A DNA stretch of 64,000 nt from Saccharolobus caldissimus (lineage in GTDB: Archaea > Thermoproteota > Thermoprotei_A > Sulfolobales > Sulfolobaceae). The notes beneath the pieces are model-generated. The model worked only from the letters and a program-made list of their open reading frames with translations, was not told the DNA's origin and searched no databases. Both the position numbers and the translations under genes were made by a program. Where the stretch lies: positions 1,080,001 through 1,144,000 of the forward strand of contig NZ_AP025226.1 of assembly GCF_020886315.1 (NCBI RefSeq), read 5' to 3'. Position 1 is the first letter of the stretch. Each line of letters opens with the position of its first letter. Of the stretch, positions 10,333 to 19,060 are shown piece by piece.

Positions 10333-11679
10333 CTATTTAGATAGCTTCTCAAGTTCTATTTGAGAGGCTTTAGGTCCCAGCGTTCCTACTACTAAAGTTA
10401 TAATTAAAGCCATTACAAATACTATTAAATACATGTCAAACGGCCCATAGGTTGTAAGGACTATAGGGAGGGTCGAGAGCCACACGTAGTTACCTAACCT
10501 ACTTAATGAGTATTGTACACCATCAGCAAAAGCTCTAATCCTAGTAGGGTAAAGCTCTGCACCATACTGATGGAAAGCGTTAGAGAATATGTTAGATAAT
10601 AGTCCGAAAATAAAACCTGTAGTTATTACCTCTATTGGTGTTATTGAAAGACCAAAGGCTAAACCGACGATTCCCATTAACAAAATTACAATTGAAACTT
10701 GCCATTTTCTATCGAACTTCTGATTATCGATAACGAAAATTGATATAACTGAAGATAAGAAATAAGATACGTAAATTAGCATTGAATATTGTAAGGTATG
10801 AACTAGCGTAAATCCCTTAGTGTAGAGCACTGAGGGTGCAAGTGAGGCGAATCCGTAATATACGCCAGTTTGAAGGAATTCGAAGATCCATAACATTACT
10901 GTCCTTTTTCTATATTCCTTAGAGAAGAGTTCAGAAATTCTGATCTTTTGCGCTGTTATAACTTCAACTTGTAATGGTTCCTCTAATCTACCCTTCTCAC
11001 TTAAAGCTATTTCCTCCATTTTATTAACTATCTTCTCAGCCTCATCTTTTCTTCCCTTTATCTCTAACCATCTTGGAGATTCTGGTATCATGAACCTAAA
11101 TGGTATTATCGTTAATATTCCCAATCCTCCAATAATAAATAACCATTGCCAGCCGTAGAGGAAGTATTTGTGAGGTAATAATAAATAAGCCAAAACTGCT
11201 ACTACGATGGGAGCAGTCCATGAAGCTGTATATCCTACTGCTAAAGCTCTTCCTCTTATCCTAGATGGGAAGTACTCAGTAACCATTATATCTAAAACTA
11301 TTAATGCCTCTGGTCCTACTCCTAAACCTGTTATGAACCTAAGCAAGCCGAAAACGTAAATATTGGGAGCGAAAGGAGCTAACAAGAGTCCTATACTTGC
11401 TATGAACATGTTAATGATTAAAGAAGTCCTTCTACCCATAGCATCTCCTATATAGGTAAATGCTATACAACCTACAAAAGCACCTAAGAAAAACACTGCT
11501 ATATCATAGTATATTGCAGTAGTTAATGTAACTTTATAAAATATAGTAAGAGGCTGAGTTACAAAACCGCCGTTAAATAAATCGTAGAGTTCAAAGAATT
11601 CACCTAAGCTTAATAAGGCTAATAGTTTTGTATGAAAAGAAGTCCAAGGAAGACGTTCAATTCTTCCCGCAATTGACAT
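10333..11679 (-). CDS. MFS transporter, sugar/metabolite porter type
   Basis: 448 residues, twelve predicted membrane helices. The motif A loop FTYIGDAMGRRTSL follows helix 2, and SPRWLEIKGRKDEAEKIVNKM at the central cytoplasmic loop is the PESPRWL signature of sugar-porter and related MFS carriers. The second half has YPTRIRAFADGVQYSLSR. The protein begins ERLPWTSFHTKLLALLSLGEFFELYD, the usual start of Sulfolobales MFS permeases that use carboxylates or sugars. It has its own promoter region and no same-strand neighbour, so the substrate cannot be inferred. Confidence 0.88.
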   Translation of the reverse strand: MSIAGRIERLPWTSFHTKLLALLSLGEFFELYDLFNGGFVTQPLTIFYKVTLTTAIYYDIAVFFLGAFVGCIAFTYIGDAMGRRTSLIINMFIASIGLLLAPFAPNIYVFGLLRFITGLGVGPEALIVLDIMVTEYFPSRIRGRALAVGYTASWTAPIVVAVLAYLLLPHKYFLYGWQWLFIIGGLGILTIIPFRFMIPESPRWLEIKGRKDEAEKIVNKMEEIALSEKGRLEEPLQVEVITAQKIRISELFSKEYRKRTVMLWIFEFLQTGVYYGFASLAPSVLYTKGFTLVHTLQYSMLIYVSYFLSSVISIFVIDNQKFDRKWQVSIVILLMGIVGLAFGLSITPIEVITTGFIFGLLSNIFSNAFHQYGAELYPTRIRAFADGVQYSLSRLGNYVWLSTLPIVLTTYGPFDMYLIVFVMALIITLVVGTLGPKASQIELEKLSK

Positions 11680-11813
11680 AAGAGAATTTAAATGTGCTTT
11701 GTCCTTAATAAATATAATTTATAATTTATTGAAATATGATAAGGAACCTTACTATGATAATTAAAATATTCGATTGAAAGTACAAAATAAAATATGTTTA
11801 GATTAGTTTATAA

Positions 11814-11984
11814 ATAATACTCACAGCTATAATAAATGCCATTATCGGCTTTGTAATTTTTGCTAACATAGTAACTACTTCTATTAACCCATATGTTTTA
11901 ATAGGTGTATTAACTTTCGTAGTGTGGATGATTATAGGTGCATTTTACGGGATATTAAGGAATAACAGTATTAAGCAATTGTAA
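11814..11984 (+). pseudogene. C-terminal remnant of a membrane permease
   Basis: Within the 430-bp gap between the MFS and cycloligase-like genes, 57 open codons encode two hydrophobic segments (NAIIGFVIFANIVTTS and VLIGVLTFVVWMIIGAFYGI) ending in a short polar tail and stop. There is no start codon in a sensible place and a stop precedes it. This looks like the last two helices of an amino-acid/polyamine permease whose front part has been lost. The remaining gap sequence shows nothing else. Confidence 0.4.
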
Positions 11985-12113
11985 AATCTTTTTTAAGATA
12001 TTATCTTCTTCAAGTATAATTCTTAACAAAAATAATAATATTATTGATATTAAAAGTTATAGCAATTTTTTAGATGATTTAAAATTATTCCCTTAATTAC
12101 AAAATCATATACC

Positions 12114-12818
12114 TTACGCTATCCTTTTAGTCTCCATCAAGTAATATTTTAGATACGGAGTATCTTCTATCTTTTCTCTAGTTAAATAGGATAGATATAA
12201 GCCCTTAGGCTTCTCTCTAGTAGTATTTGTTCTTATTATCTCTTTTTCCGTCGCTATAATATCGACCGGTACATCATAGATCTCGTAAGGTATGAAGTCA
12301 ACAATTTGAATACTATGTACAGTAGTAGCTATCGGTGTTTTCTCATTTACCTTCCCTAACTCTCTCAGTATCGCATACTCTAATTCACTATATCCCTCTC
12401 CTTTTCCTACTCTATCTCCTTTTCTAGTTACTGCAACTGATCCCACAACTACTAAGTCGACTTCTGGTATTTCCTTGTAACTTATTCTCTTACCGAATTT
12501 AGTAAAGCCAGAGATTGTTGAAGCTAGTTTTGGGTCAACGTTATATAATAAGAAAAATTCACCTTTTAGTCTAGGCGTAGGAACTAATAGTTTTTTCCCT
12601 TCTCTTAAAACTAATTCTCTCACTTTTCTTTGAGGCGAATCAGGATTTACCTTAACTACTTCAGCTTTTTTAAATTCTGGTAATGATGCTAATTTTTCTG
12701 CAGCTATTTCAGCTCCTTTAAAGTTTGGTATCCTACCGTAAACTGGTCTAGGAAAGGAGGCTATGTTAGTCTCTTCCAATAATCTCCATATCTTTTCCCT
12801 TATTTCCTGCTTATTCAT
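12114..12818 (-). CDS. 5-formyltetrahydrofolate cyclo-ligase family protein
   Basis: 234 residues. The family signature [15 protein letters not shown] is at about residues 137-150 and the preceding substrate loop LLVPTPRL near 78-84; these match the MTHFS-like fold that converts 5-formyl-THF to methenyl-THF using ATP. In Sulfolobales the cofactor is a modified pterin, so the precise substrate is inferred only from the family. The N-terminal helices (residues 1-50) are typical. It is the last of three minus-strand genes; the upstream ABC permease gene ends 25 bp before its ATG, so it may be transcribed with them. Confidence 0.75.
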   Translation of the reverse strand: MNKQEIREKIWRLLEETNIASFPRPVYGRIPNFKGAEIAAEKLASLPEFKKAEVVKVNPDSPQRKVRELVLREGKKLLVPTPRLKGEFFLLYNVDPKLASTISGFTKFGKRISYKEIPEVDLVVVGSVAVTRKGDRVGKGEGYSELEYAILRELGKVNEKTPIATTVHSIQIVDFIPYEIYDVPVDIIATEKEIIRTNTTREKPKGLYLSYLTREKIEDTPYLKYYLMETKRIA

Positions 12819-12843
12819 ATGTGTATTTATTAGGATTTAATAT

Positions 12844-13626
12844 TTAGAATTGTCTAGCTTCCTCGATATTTCTTGGCTTAATTTTACCTAAAAATATGAC
12901 GTCAAGGAAATAGAGTACGGAATCCCATGAGAATAAGGATACTAATAGATAGTCAGGATTTAGGAATTGTTGAAAGGGGTTTACGAAACTTAGAGGTGGA
13001 TTATATCCAGTATATTCTTGAAATAAAAGTAATTGCATGTCATTAAATGGAGAAGTGTAAGTAATTAAATAGGGATAGCCAACGAAAATCTGTCCTAATA
13101 CTAAGGCAAAATATAATAATTGGGGGATTAGTGATGAAAGTTGAAGGTATTTAGGGGGAATAACTAAGGCTAATAATATTGAGAATAATATAATGAAAAT
13201 TGATGAAAGGACTATTATTCCTAGAAAACCTAAAATATTATTAGGGAATATTAACGTGTTAAATCTCATAGTAAAGAGAAGCGTGGCTAAAATTAACATT
13301 ATTCCACTTATTATTAATGTTATTATAGATATTGATGCAACGTAATATAATAAATACTTTTTGGGTGTCAGTTTGGTAAATTTGAAGGCGTAGTATAAGG
13401 AAGCTGATGATAAAATGAAATTATTACTTAAATTCGAGATAAGATTAGTGTAAACCCATACTATTAGTGCGCTTACTATTACTCCGGCGTAATATAAATA
13501 AAATTCTTTAGGAATTCCTTGAGAGAAGACGAAAACGCCTAATATTAGCCATAGGATACTGAAAGTAACTCCCCATATCCAAATGGGTTTTGAAGTTAGA
13601 ATACTTATTACAATTTTTCTAATCAT
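12844..13626 (-). CDS. ABC-2-like transporter permease
   Basis: 260 residues with about six hydrophobic helices and no long soluble domain, the form of small ABC exporter permeases. It overlaps the ATPase gene upstream by 8 bp, so the two form one transporter in the cell membrane. Its N-terminal half (ILTSKPIWIWGVTFSILWLILG, then KFTKLTPKKYLLYY) is clearly similar to the permease at 47971-48801 (SNPYNVGWSILFMLFWVFMG, YSKLTPTYYIASLY), so the window has two paralogous exporters. Cargo unknown. Confidence 0.72.
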   Translation of the reverse strand: MIRKIVISILTSKPIWIWGVTFSILWLILGVFVFSQGIPKEFYLYYAGVIVSALIVWVYTNLISNLSNNFILSSASLYYAFKFTKLTPKKYLLYYVASISIITLIISGIMLILATLLFTMRFNTLIFPNNILGFLGIIVLSSIFIILFSILLALVIPPKYLQLSSLIPQLLYFALVLGQIFVGYPYLITYTSPFNDMQLLLFQEYTGYNPPLSFVNPFQQFLNPDYLLVSLFSWDSVLYFLDVIFLGKIKPRNIEEARQF

Positions 13627-14401
13627 TAAGCATAACCTCTAAGTTCTCTATATCACCGATAGAAGATAGAGGCAAATCACCTTGATTTTCAGTTATAGAG
13701 AAACAACCATTGTTTGTATTAATTACGAATAATGCATTTTCGATTTTTCCTTTACTGATATAAAGTTCGTTGATTTTATTAGCACGAAAGGGACCGTAGA
13801 TGCTCCCGTTAAAAACTAAGTATAAGTTCCAATCCTTCAATTTCTTAACTAAGTCTATTTCGTGGGATGTTAATATTACTTTACCTTTCCTAAACTCTGT
13901 CAGCATTCTGATTAATTTTAACCTCTTAGTAGGGTCTAAGTTCTCAAATGGTTCATCTAAGAGCGCTAATTTGGGATTTGAAGCTAAAGCTAAAGAGTTG
14001 CCTATTATTTTCTGTTGACCTAAACTTAACTCATGTAGTTTCTTATCAAACGAATTAAAGTTAAAGTACCTTAGAGTACTAAATATTTCTGCCTTATCAA
14101 CCCCGTAAAGTTCAGCGTAAATTTCCACAAGTTCCTTTATCTTTACCGATAATATTTTATATACATCTACCATATTCGAAGTTATTCCTAAAAAGTTACG
14201 TAAATTTGAAACTTCTATTCCGAAAACCAGTAATTTACCCTTCAAGACTTTAGAGAATCCCAAAACAGCATTTAAGAAAGTAGTTTTCCCAGAACCGTTA
14301 GGCCCTATTAAAACTGAATTGTCATTAATTTCTAAGTTTATATTTCTTAATATCGGAGTATTGTTGTTATATCCTATGTAAGCGTTAATAGCTTTAATCA
14401 T
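13619..14401 (-). CDS. ABC transporter ATP-binding protein
   Basis: 260 residues. Walker A is GPNGSGKTT at residues 33-41, the signature is LSLGQQ, Walker B is LALLDEPFENLD, and the switch His is in LTSHEID. It energises the permease encoded next. The last 70 residues are an extra domain containing FNGSIYGPFRANKI; the paralogue at 48798-49571 has the matching FEGKIYGPIVAKDF, which marks the pair as one exporter subfamily. No HTH regulator accompanies this copy, and the 15-bp palindrome found before the other copy is absent here. Confidence 0.85.
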   Translation of the reverse strand: MIKAINAYIGYNNNTPILRNINLEINDNSVLIGPNGSGKTTFLNAVLGFSKVLKGKLLVFGIEVSNLRNFLGITSNMVDVYKILSVKIKELVEIYAELYGVDKAEIFSTLRYFNFNSFDKKLHELSLGQQKIIGNSLALASNPKLALLDEPFENLDPTKRLKLIRMLTEFRKGKVILTSHEIDLVKKLKDWNLYLVFNGSIYGPFRANKINELYISKGKIENALFVINTNNGCFSITENQGDLPLSSIGDIENLEVMLND

Positions 14402-14501
14402 TATACTTTAATCATTAATCCCCTTAATAAATGAGTTTTCGTCAGAGTATATCTCAATTGATATAAGTAACTTTATAAATTGATAATATACAATTTCATA
14501 T

Positions 14502-15824
14502 ATGGAAAGAATCTTTAAGCTTGTAGATGCGTCGAAGTGGTCGTCGGTACACTATTTAATGTTCGCCTCATTAGCTATAGGATATTTCATGTGGGGAGTA
14601 ATATCTTCAATAGCCCCCTTAATTTACCCTAGTATAAAAAGCGTTTTATTTTTACTTACTCCCACCTTTGCTACAGTTGCGGGTGATTTAATCTTACCAG
14701 TGTTCTCGGATAAACGACTTGGTAGGAAGACGACTTTCTTTATTACAATGAGCTTATATTCAGTTGGAACTCTATTATTGGTATTAGCAGCAATCTTATC
14801 TGGATTTAATACGAATAATTTAGCTAAAATGCCATATATTATTTTGATAATTCTGGGGATAGTTTTAGGAGTTTTCGGAGTTGAAGGAGAGGTTCCGGTT
14901 ATGTTATCTTACACAGCGGAAATGATGCCGTTAAGTTATAGGGAAATGATATTAGTGTTATCACCAAATTTTGATAATATAGGGGCGATGATAGCTGCGT
15001 TAATAGGTTACTTAACATATTCTTTATCTAATTCCTTTGCAATTGAATTGTTGGCTATATCAATTGTAGCAATTTTAGGAATAGTAACTGCAATAATAAT
15101 TAGACTTTTACTTCCAGAATCAGTGAGGTGGTTAGTAGTTAAGGGCAATATAAAGAGAGCTGAAATTGAGGCTGAGAGAATAAGCAAAAATTTGGAAAGA
15201 GTAAAAGAGGAAGACAATATAGGTAATAAAAAGTTAGGATTATGGGGGAGGTATACGTTCTTGGCATTAATAGGATTATCTCAGTATTTAACTTACGGTT
15301 TAATGGCGTTTGTAGTTGCAGATTATTATTTCTCTCAGTCAGAAATTCCCTTTATAGTTTTTATAGCTAATTTAGGGGCTTCAATCTCAGGATTTTTTGC
15401 AGCTCTACTAGCTAAGAATCTAAAAACTAGAAAATTTGCACTACTATCATACCTAGGAGGCACAATTAGCATGGTGCCTATAATTCTACTTACATTGAAC
15501 TTCAATATAGCTATCTTTTATGCTTTACTCTTCGTAAACATGTTATTTAGTGAATTCGGATGGGCTGTTAGAACTGTATACGAACCTATTTTAATGCCCA
15601 GTAATATTAGGGCTTTCATGATAGGTTTAATTAGACTAGTTCCTATTACCGCTTATGCCATTTCAGTATATTTAACTTCGTCATTTTCCCTAACGCAATA
15701 TTTAATATTTAATCTCATATTATGGGGTATCGGTGGTGCTTCATCAATTGTCTGGTATTTTAAAGGTATAGATACGAACTATGTTCCTTTGGAAAAGATA
15801 GATGTTAGGCCTCAAACTACTTAA
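14502..15824 (+). CDS. MFS transporter
   Basis: 440 residues, about twelve helices. The first cytoplasmic loop reads FSDKRLGRKTTF (motif A variant) and the central loop contains LLPESVRWLVVKGNIKRAEIEAERI, the PESxRWL signature. A TATA-like CTTTATAAA lies about 26 nt before the ATG. It diverges from the ABC exporter operon across 100 bp. Substrate unknown. Confidence 0.85.
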   Translation: MERIFKLVDASKWSSVHYLMFASLAIGYFMWGVISSIAPLIYPSIKSVLFLLTPTFATVAGDLILPVFSDKRLGRKTTFFITMSLYSVGTLLLVLAAILSGFNTNNLAKMPYIILIILGIVLGVFGVEGEVPVMLSYTAEMMPLSYREMILVLSPNFDNIGAMIAALIGYLTYSLSNSFAIELLAISIVAILGIVTAIIIRLLLPESVRWLVVKGNIKRAEIEAERISKNLERVKEEDNIGNKKLGLWGRYTFLALIGLSQYLTYGLMAFVVADYYFSQSEIPFIVFIANLGASISGFFAALLAKNLKTRKFALLSYLGGTISMVPIILLTLNFNIAIFYALLFVNMLFSEFGWAVRTVYEPILMPSNIRAFMIGLIRLVPITAYAISVYLTSSFSLTQYLIFNLILWGIGGASSIVWYFKGIDTNYVPLEKIDVRPQTT

Positions 15825-15848
15825 AAATCTAAAGAACTATTTTTTCTT

Positions 15849-16178
15849 ATGAATGAGAGGTTAGTTAAAGAGTACGAGAAATTAAGGAAAATTCTAGGAG
15901 ATAATTTAATTGATATTGATATGCTAAATAATCAAATTATAGTTTACGTTAGAAATAAGGTTAACTTAGAAGGTTATAAGGTATTAGATGCGTTAGATTA
16001 CGTTAAAGAGGAGATAATTAACTCCTTAGGAAATTTAGTTAAGGAAATTAAAGTTAATAAAAATATTTTAGAAGTTTATGTAAAAGATTATACGCCTCAG
16101 ATGTTTGAAATTGTATCTGTTATCGAATACGAAGCAAATAAAAAATTCGGTACAAATATAGTAGTGAAAATTATTTAA
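15849..16178 (+). CDS. Hypothetical protein, 109 aa
   Basis: I do not recognise a family. The protein is small, charged and alternates helix (NERLVKEYEKLRKILG) with beta-prone segments (NQIIVYVRNKV, NILEVYVKDYTP, TNIVVKII), suggesting a compact alpha/beta fold. It has no membrane segment, cysteine or recognised motif. A TATA-like CTTAAAAAT lies about 26 nt before the ATG, overlapping the end of the MFS gene. It is followed after 22 bp by another unknown gene. Confidence 0.6.
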   Translation: MNERLVKEYEKLRKILGDNLIDIDMLNNQIIVYVRNKVNLEGYKVLDALDYVKEEIINSLGNLVKEIKVNKNILEVYVKDYTPQMFEIVSVIEYEANKKFGTNIVVKII

Positions 16179-16200
16179 CAACTCGTGGAAAAGTTATTCT

Positions 16201-17262
16201 ATGGTTAATTATTTACCCTATATGAATATGGATGAGCAACTAATTCTCCAACAAGTAGTCCCAGAATTAAGACCACTATATCTTTCCCTATTAGCATATA
16301 AATCAGCATGTTCTGGTGATATATCAAGTTCTGCATATTACTTACAATCTGCTAGAGATTCACCATTTATTAATCCCTACTCCCTAAAGGTCCACGGTTT
16401 GACTAATCCAGTATGTTATGAAGCGATGCTAAAGACCTTAAATGCGTTCTCTCCAATGGATCATTGGAGACATGCATTAGCTTCAATACTAATATTAACT
16501 AAAGAATATATTAACATGAATGATAAATTTATTTCAGATGTAAATGAAACTGCTTCTAAGGAAATAGATAGTGTATTACATACGGGAATTCCAACGTATT
16601 ATTTATACAAAGCATTTATTGAGAGATCTTATGATTATGAGCATAAAAGATACTTACAAAGGTACTTTAAAGAAGTCTCACCGCAGATTACCATATTCTA
16701 TCAACCTTTATACGATTACGCCAATTACGTTCTTTCTATGGCTAAAGGTGTTGTAAATTTAGATTTACCCATATTAGGGGCAATGACAACTTTCTTCACA
16801 TTGGACGTTATGGAAATACTAGAAGAGACCATAAAGAAATTAAGTGAACATGTAGTCTTTGGCTTCATTCAAGCGTTAGACTTATATTTTGCCTCTAGGG
16901 AGATGACTAAGATCGCAGATGAGGTTAAGAACATTGATGTATTTAATATAGAACAAACAGAGAAGGTTAAGGAGAAGGCTATGAAATCGTTAGCTGAAGC
17001 TGAAAAAGCATTGCAAAAGCATGGTCAATATCATTTAGCTGAGGCTTTAAATTTACAATTTAATTACTTAAGCGGTAATAGAAAGAAGATTTCGGAACAT
17101 ATTAGGAAGTTCATGCAATGGATACCGATGCAAGGCTATGATGTGGCTTATAGGGACTATGCCTTTTACTTATTAAAGGCAGTTGATGACCCGATAGAGA
17201 GGAGAACAGTCTGTAGTTCGATTAAAATATATGATAACGAATTAAGAGCTCTTTGTACATAA
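16201..17262 (+). CDS. Hypothetical helical protein, 353 aa
   Basis: No family recognised. The protein is almost entirely helical, soluble, and rich in Tyr and Leu; it includes AMKSLAEAEKALQKHGQYHLAEALNLQFNYL near residues 260-290, which looks like tetratricopeptide-type helical hairpins. It starts 22 bp after the previous gene and ends 31 bp before a SWIM zinc-finger protein, itself 24 bp before a DEAD-box helicase. The tight spacing suggests a functional group with an RNA or DNA theme (inference). Confidence 0.6.
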   Translation: MVNYLPYMNMDEQLILQQVVPELRPLYLSLLAYKSACSGDISSSAYYLQSARDSPFINPYSLKVHGLTNPVCYEAMLKTLNAFSPMDHWRHALASILILTKEYINMNDKFISDVNETASKEIDSVLHTGIPTYYLYKAFIERSYDYEHKRYLQRYFKEVSPQITIFYQPLYDYANYVLSMAKGVVNLDLPILGAMTTFFTLDVMEILEETIKKLSEHVVFGFIQALDLYFASREMTKIADEVKNIDVFNIEQTEKVKEKAMKSLAEAEKALQKHGQYHLAEALNLQFNYLSGNRKKISEHIRKFMQWIPMQGYDVAYRDYAFYLLKAVDDPIERRTVCSSIKIYDNELRALCT

Positions 17263-17293
17263 ATTATAAAAACTTTTCAGCCGAGTATTACAT

Positions 17294-17560
17294 GTGTTAT
17301 ACGTAAGCAGAAACGGTAAAGTAAGGATAAATTACTTAAAAAGAGAGGACTCTCTGCTCATAGCTAAGGGCGAAGTAGCATCGTCAAGTAAGCCTAATGT
17401 GTTTCATAAAGTGGAGATTGTATATTCATTTGAAAAGAAATATTTAATTAGAGGAAGTTGTGATTGCGAAATTAGTAGTTTTTATGGAATTTGTAAACAT
17501 CAGTTAATGTTACTTTACGTATCCTTAAGGGCTAGAAAGAAGATTTCCAAAACTTTATAA
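17294..17560 (+). CDS. SWIM zinc-finger protein
   Basis: 88 residues, essentially one SWIM domain: Cys56-x-Cys58, eight residues, then Cys67-x-His69 (RGSCDCEISSFYGICKHQ), the CxCx(n)CxH zinc pattern. SWIM domains bind DNA or protein, and in archaea are often found with Rad55-type or helicase proteins. The GTG start at 17294 is used: the ATG two bases earlier runs into a stop at once, and ATTATAAAA is about 26 nt upstream. The stop codon overlaps the TATA-like box of the helicase gene that follows. Confidence 0.75.
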   Translation: MLYVSRNGKVRINYLKREDSLLIAKGEVASSSKPNVFHKVEIVYSFEKKYLIRGSCDCEISSFYGICKHQLMLLYVSLRARKKISKTL

Positions 17561-17584
17561 CTGAAAAATGTTATAATCCCCATC

Positions 17585-18625
17585 ATGTTCGAAAATCTGA
17601 GCGAAGAACTGAAGAGAGCGTTAAAAGAGGTTAATTATGAAAGACCCACTGAAGTGCAAAGCATAGTGATTCCTAAACTTCTAATTAGGAAAAATGTGAT
17701 AGTACAAGCTAAAACTGGTTCCGGTAAAACCGCAGCTTACGTTATACCTATTCTAGAACTTAACGAGACTTCTCTAATAATTTCTCCAACTAGAGAATTA
17801 GCCTCTCAAATAATAGATGAGATAAATAGGTTAGGTAAATACAAGAATATAGACGTTAGCCTAATTATAGGAGGAGTAAGTTACGATAATCAAAGGCAAT
17901 CTAAAATAGTAGTAGGAACCCCAGGGAGGCTTTTAGATTTGTGGAGTAAGGGCGAGATAGACTTTTCTGTGTTTAAAATAATCATAGTAGATGAAGCAGA
18001 CAGAATGCTCGACATGGGATTCATAGACGATATTAGGATGATTTTAAATAATTCTAACGCTGAAGTAATTGGTTTCTTCTCTGCGACAATACCTACTCAA
18101 ATACTTAACTTAGCAAGAGAATTCGCACCCACCCTAGAGGAAATCATTTTACATGAGTATAAGCCGGTAGAGGAGGTAAAGCAGAGATTTATTAAAGTGA
18201 GAAATGATTGGGGGGATAAAATATCTAAACTAATGGAAGAGTTAAATAATGAGGAGAAAGTTCTAATATTCACTAGAACCAGAGAAAGGGCTAGAAGGTT
18301 ATATTATATCCTTAAAGGAAAGGGAATGAAAGTTGGACTATTAAGTGGGGACATGTCTCAAACCGTCAGATTAAGGAACTTTTACGGATTTAAAAAAGGT
18401 AGATATAACGTATTAGTGGCTACTGACTTAGCTTCAAGGGGGATAGATATAATAGATGTTAATAAGGTAATAAACTTTGACGTTCCTAGAGATATTGAAA
18501 CTTATATTCACAGAGTTGGTAGAACAGGTAGAATGGGGAGAATCGGAGAGGCTATTACGCTTTACACTTTTAGAGAAGAGGAAATGGTAAAGAGAATAAA
18601 TAACTTGTTTGTCTTAAATCATTAA
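17585..18625 (+). CDS. DEAD-box RNA helicase
   Basis: 346 residues with all core motifs: Q motif region (NYERPTEVQ, about 17-25), Walker A AKTGSGKT (about 42-49), PTRELA, GTPGR, the DEAD box VDEAD (about 135-139), SAT in FFSATIP, then the second RecA lobe with RGIDI and HRVGRTGRMG. It ends soon after the last motif and lacks a C-terminal RNA-binding tail, so it is a minimal ATP-dependent RNA unwinding enzyme. TATA-like ACTTTATAA about 26-30 nt upstream. Likely role: RNA remodelling or ribosome assembly. Confidence 0.9.
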   Translation: MFENLSEELKRALKEVNYERPTEVQSIVIPKLLIRKNVIVQAKTGSGKTAAYVIPILELNETSLIISPTRELASQIIDEINRLGKYKNIDVSLIIGGVSYDNQRQSKIVVGTPGRLLDLWSKGEIDFSVFKIIIVDEADRMLDMGFIDDIRMILNNSNAEVIGFFSATIPTQILNLAREFAPTLEEIILHEYKPVEEVKQRFIKVRNDWGDKISKLMEELNNEEKVLIFTRTRERARRLYYILKGKGMKVGLLSGDMSQTVRLRNFYGFKKGRYNVLVATDLASRGIDIIDVNKVINFDVPRDIETYIHRVGRTGRMGRIGEAITLYTFREEEMVKRINNLFVLNH

Positions 18626-18644
18626 GAAAAAATTTTTATATTAG

Positions 18645-18660
18645 ATATCGGAAACGATAT
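18645..18660. promoter_or_regulatory. Small palindrome between TATA box and start
   Basis: ATATCG-GAAA-CGATAT, 6-bp perfect arms, ends 3 bp before the ATG of the NifX-like gene and covers the likely transcription start (TATA-like TTTTTATATT at 18632-18641). The position suits a repressor site. Confidence 0.4.
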
Positions 18661-18663
18661 ATA

Positions 18664-19017
18664 ATGAAAGTAGCAATTCCAGTTACTAACGGAAAGGTAG
18701 ATGGACCAGGGGAAGGGTTAGAAGTTCACATATATGAAATCAAGGATGGAGAAGCAAGATTGATTGAAAAATATGAAAACCCAGCATTAAGGGCTACTGC
18801 TGCAAGAGGCATTCATATGTTAAAATCCGCTTTAGATAGAGGCGTTAACGCAGTTATAGTAGCAGAGATAGGTCCACCGGGCGTTAGATTACTTAAGGGT
18901 AAGGTTAAAATTTATTTAGCAGAAGGGTTAAACGTAAAGGAGGCATTAGATAAACTGATAAAAGGAGAACTGATGGAAACGGATAGACCTACACATGAGC
19001 AACATCATGATTTATAA
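18664..19017 (+). CDS. NifX / dinitrogenase Fe-Mo cofactor family protein
   Basis: 117 residues. It begins MKVAIPVTNGKVDGPGEG and contains HIYEIKDGEARLIEKYENPA, then AVIVAEIGPPGVRLLKG and KIYLAEGLNVKEAL: the RNase H-like fold of the dinitrogenase iron-molybdenum cofactor biosynthesis family. In organisms without nitrogenase these proteins are thought to bind iron-sulfur or other metal clusters. The C-terminal HEQHHDL could add metal affinity. It stands alone with its own promoter. Confidence 0.78.
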   Translation: MKVAIPVTNGKVDGPGEGLEVHIYEIKDGEARLIEKYENPALRATAARGIHMLKSALDRGVNAVIVAEIGPPGVRLLKGKVKIYLAEGLNVKEALDKLIKGELMETDRPTHEQHHDL

Positions 19018-19060
19018 AAATATTGTGTTGTAAAGTAAAATAGATAAATAAAAATAATTT

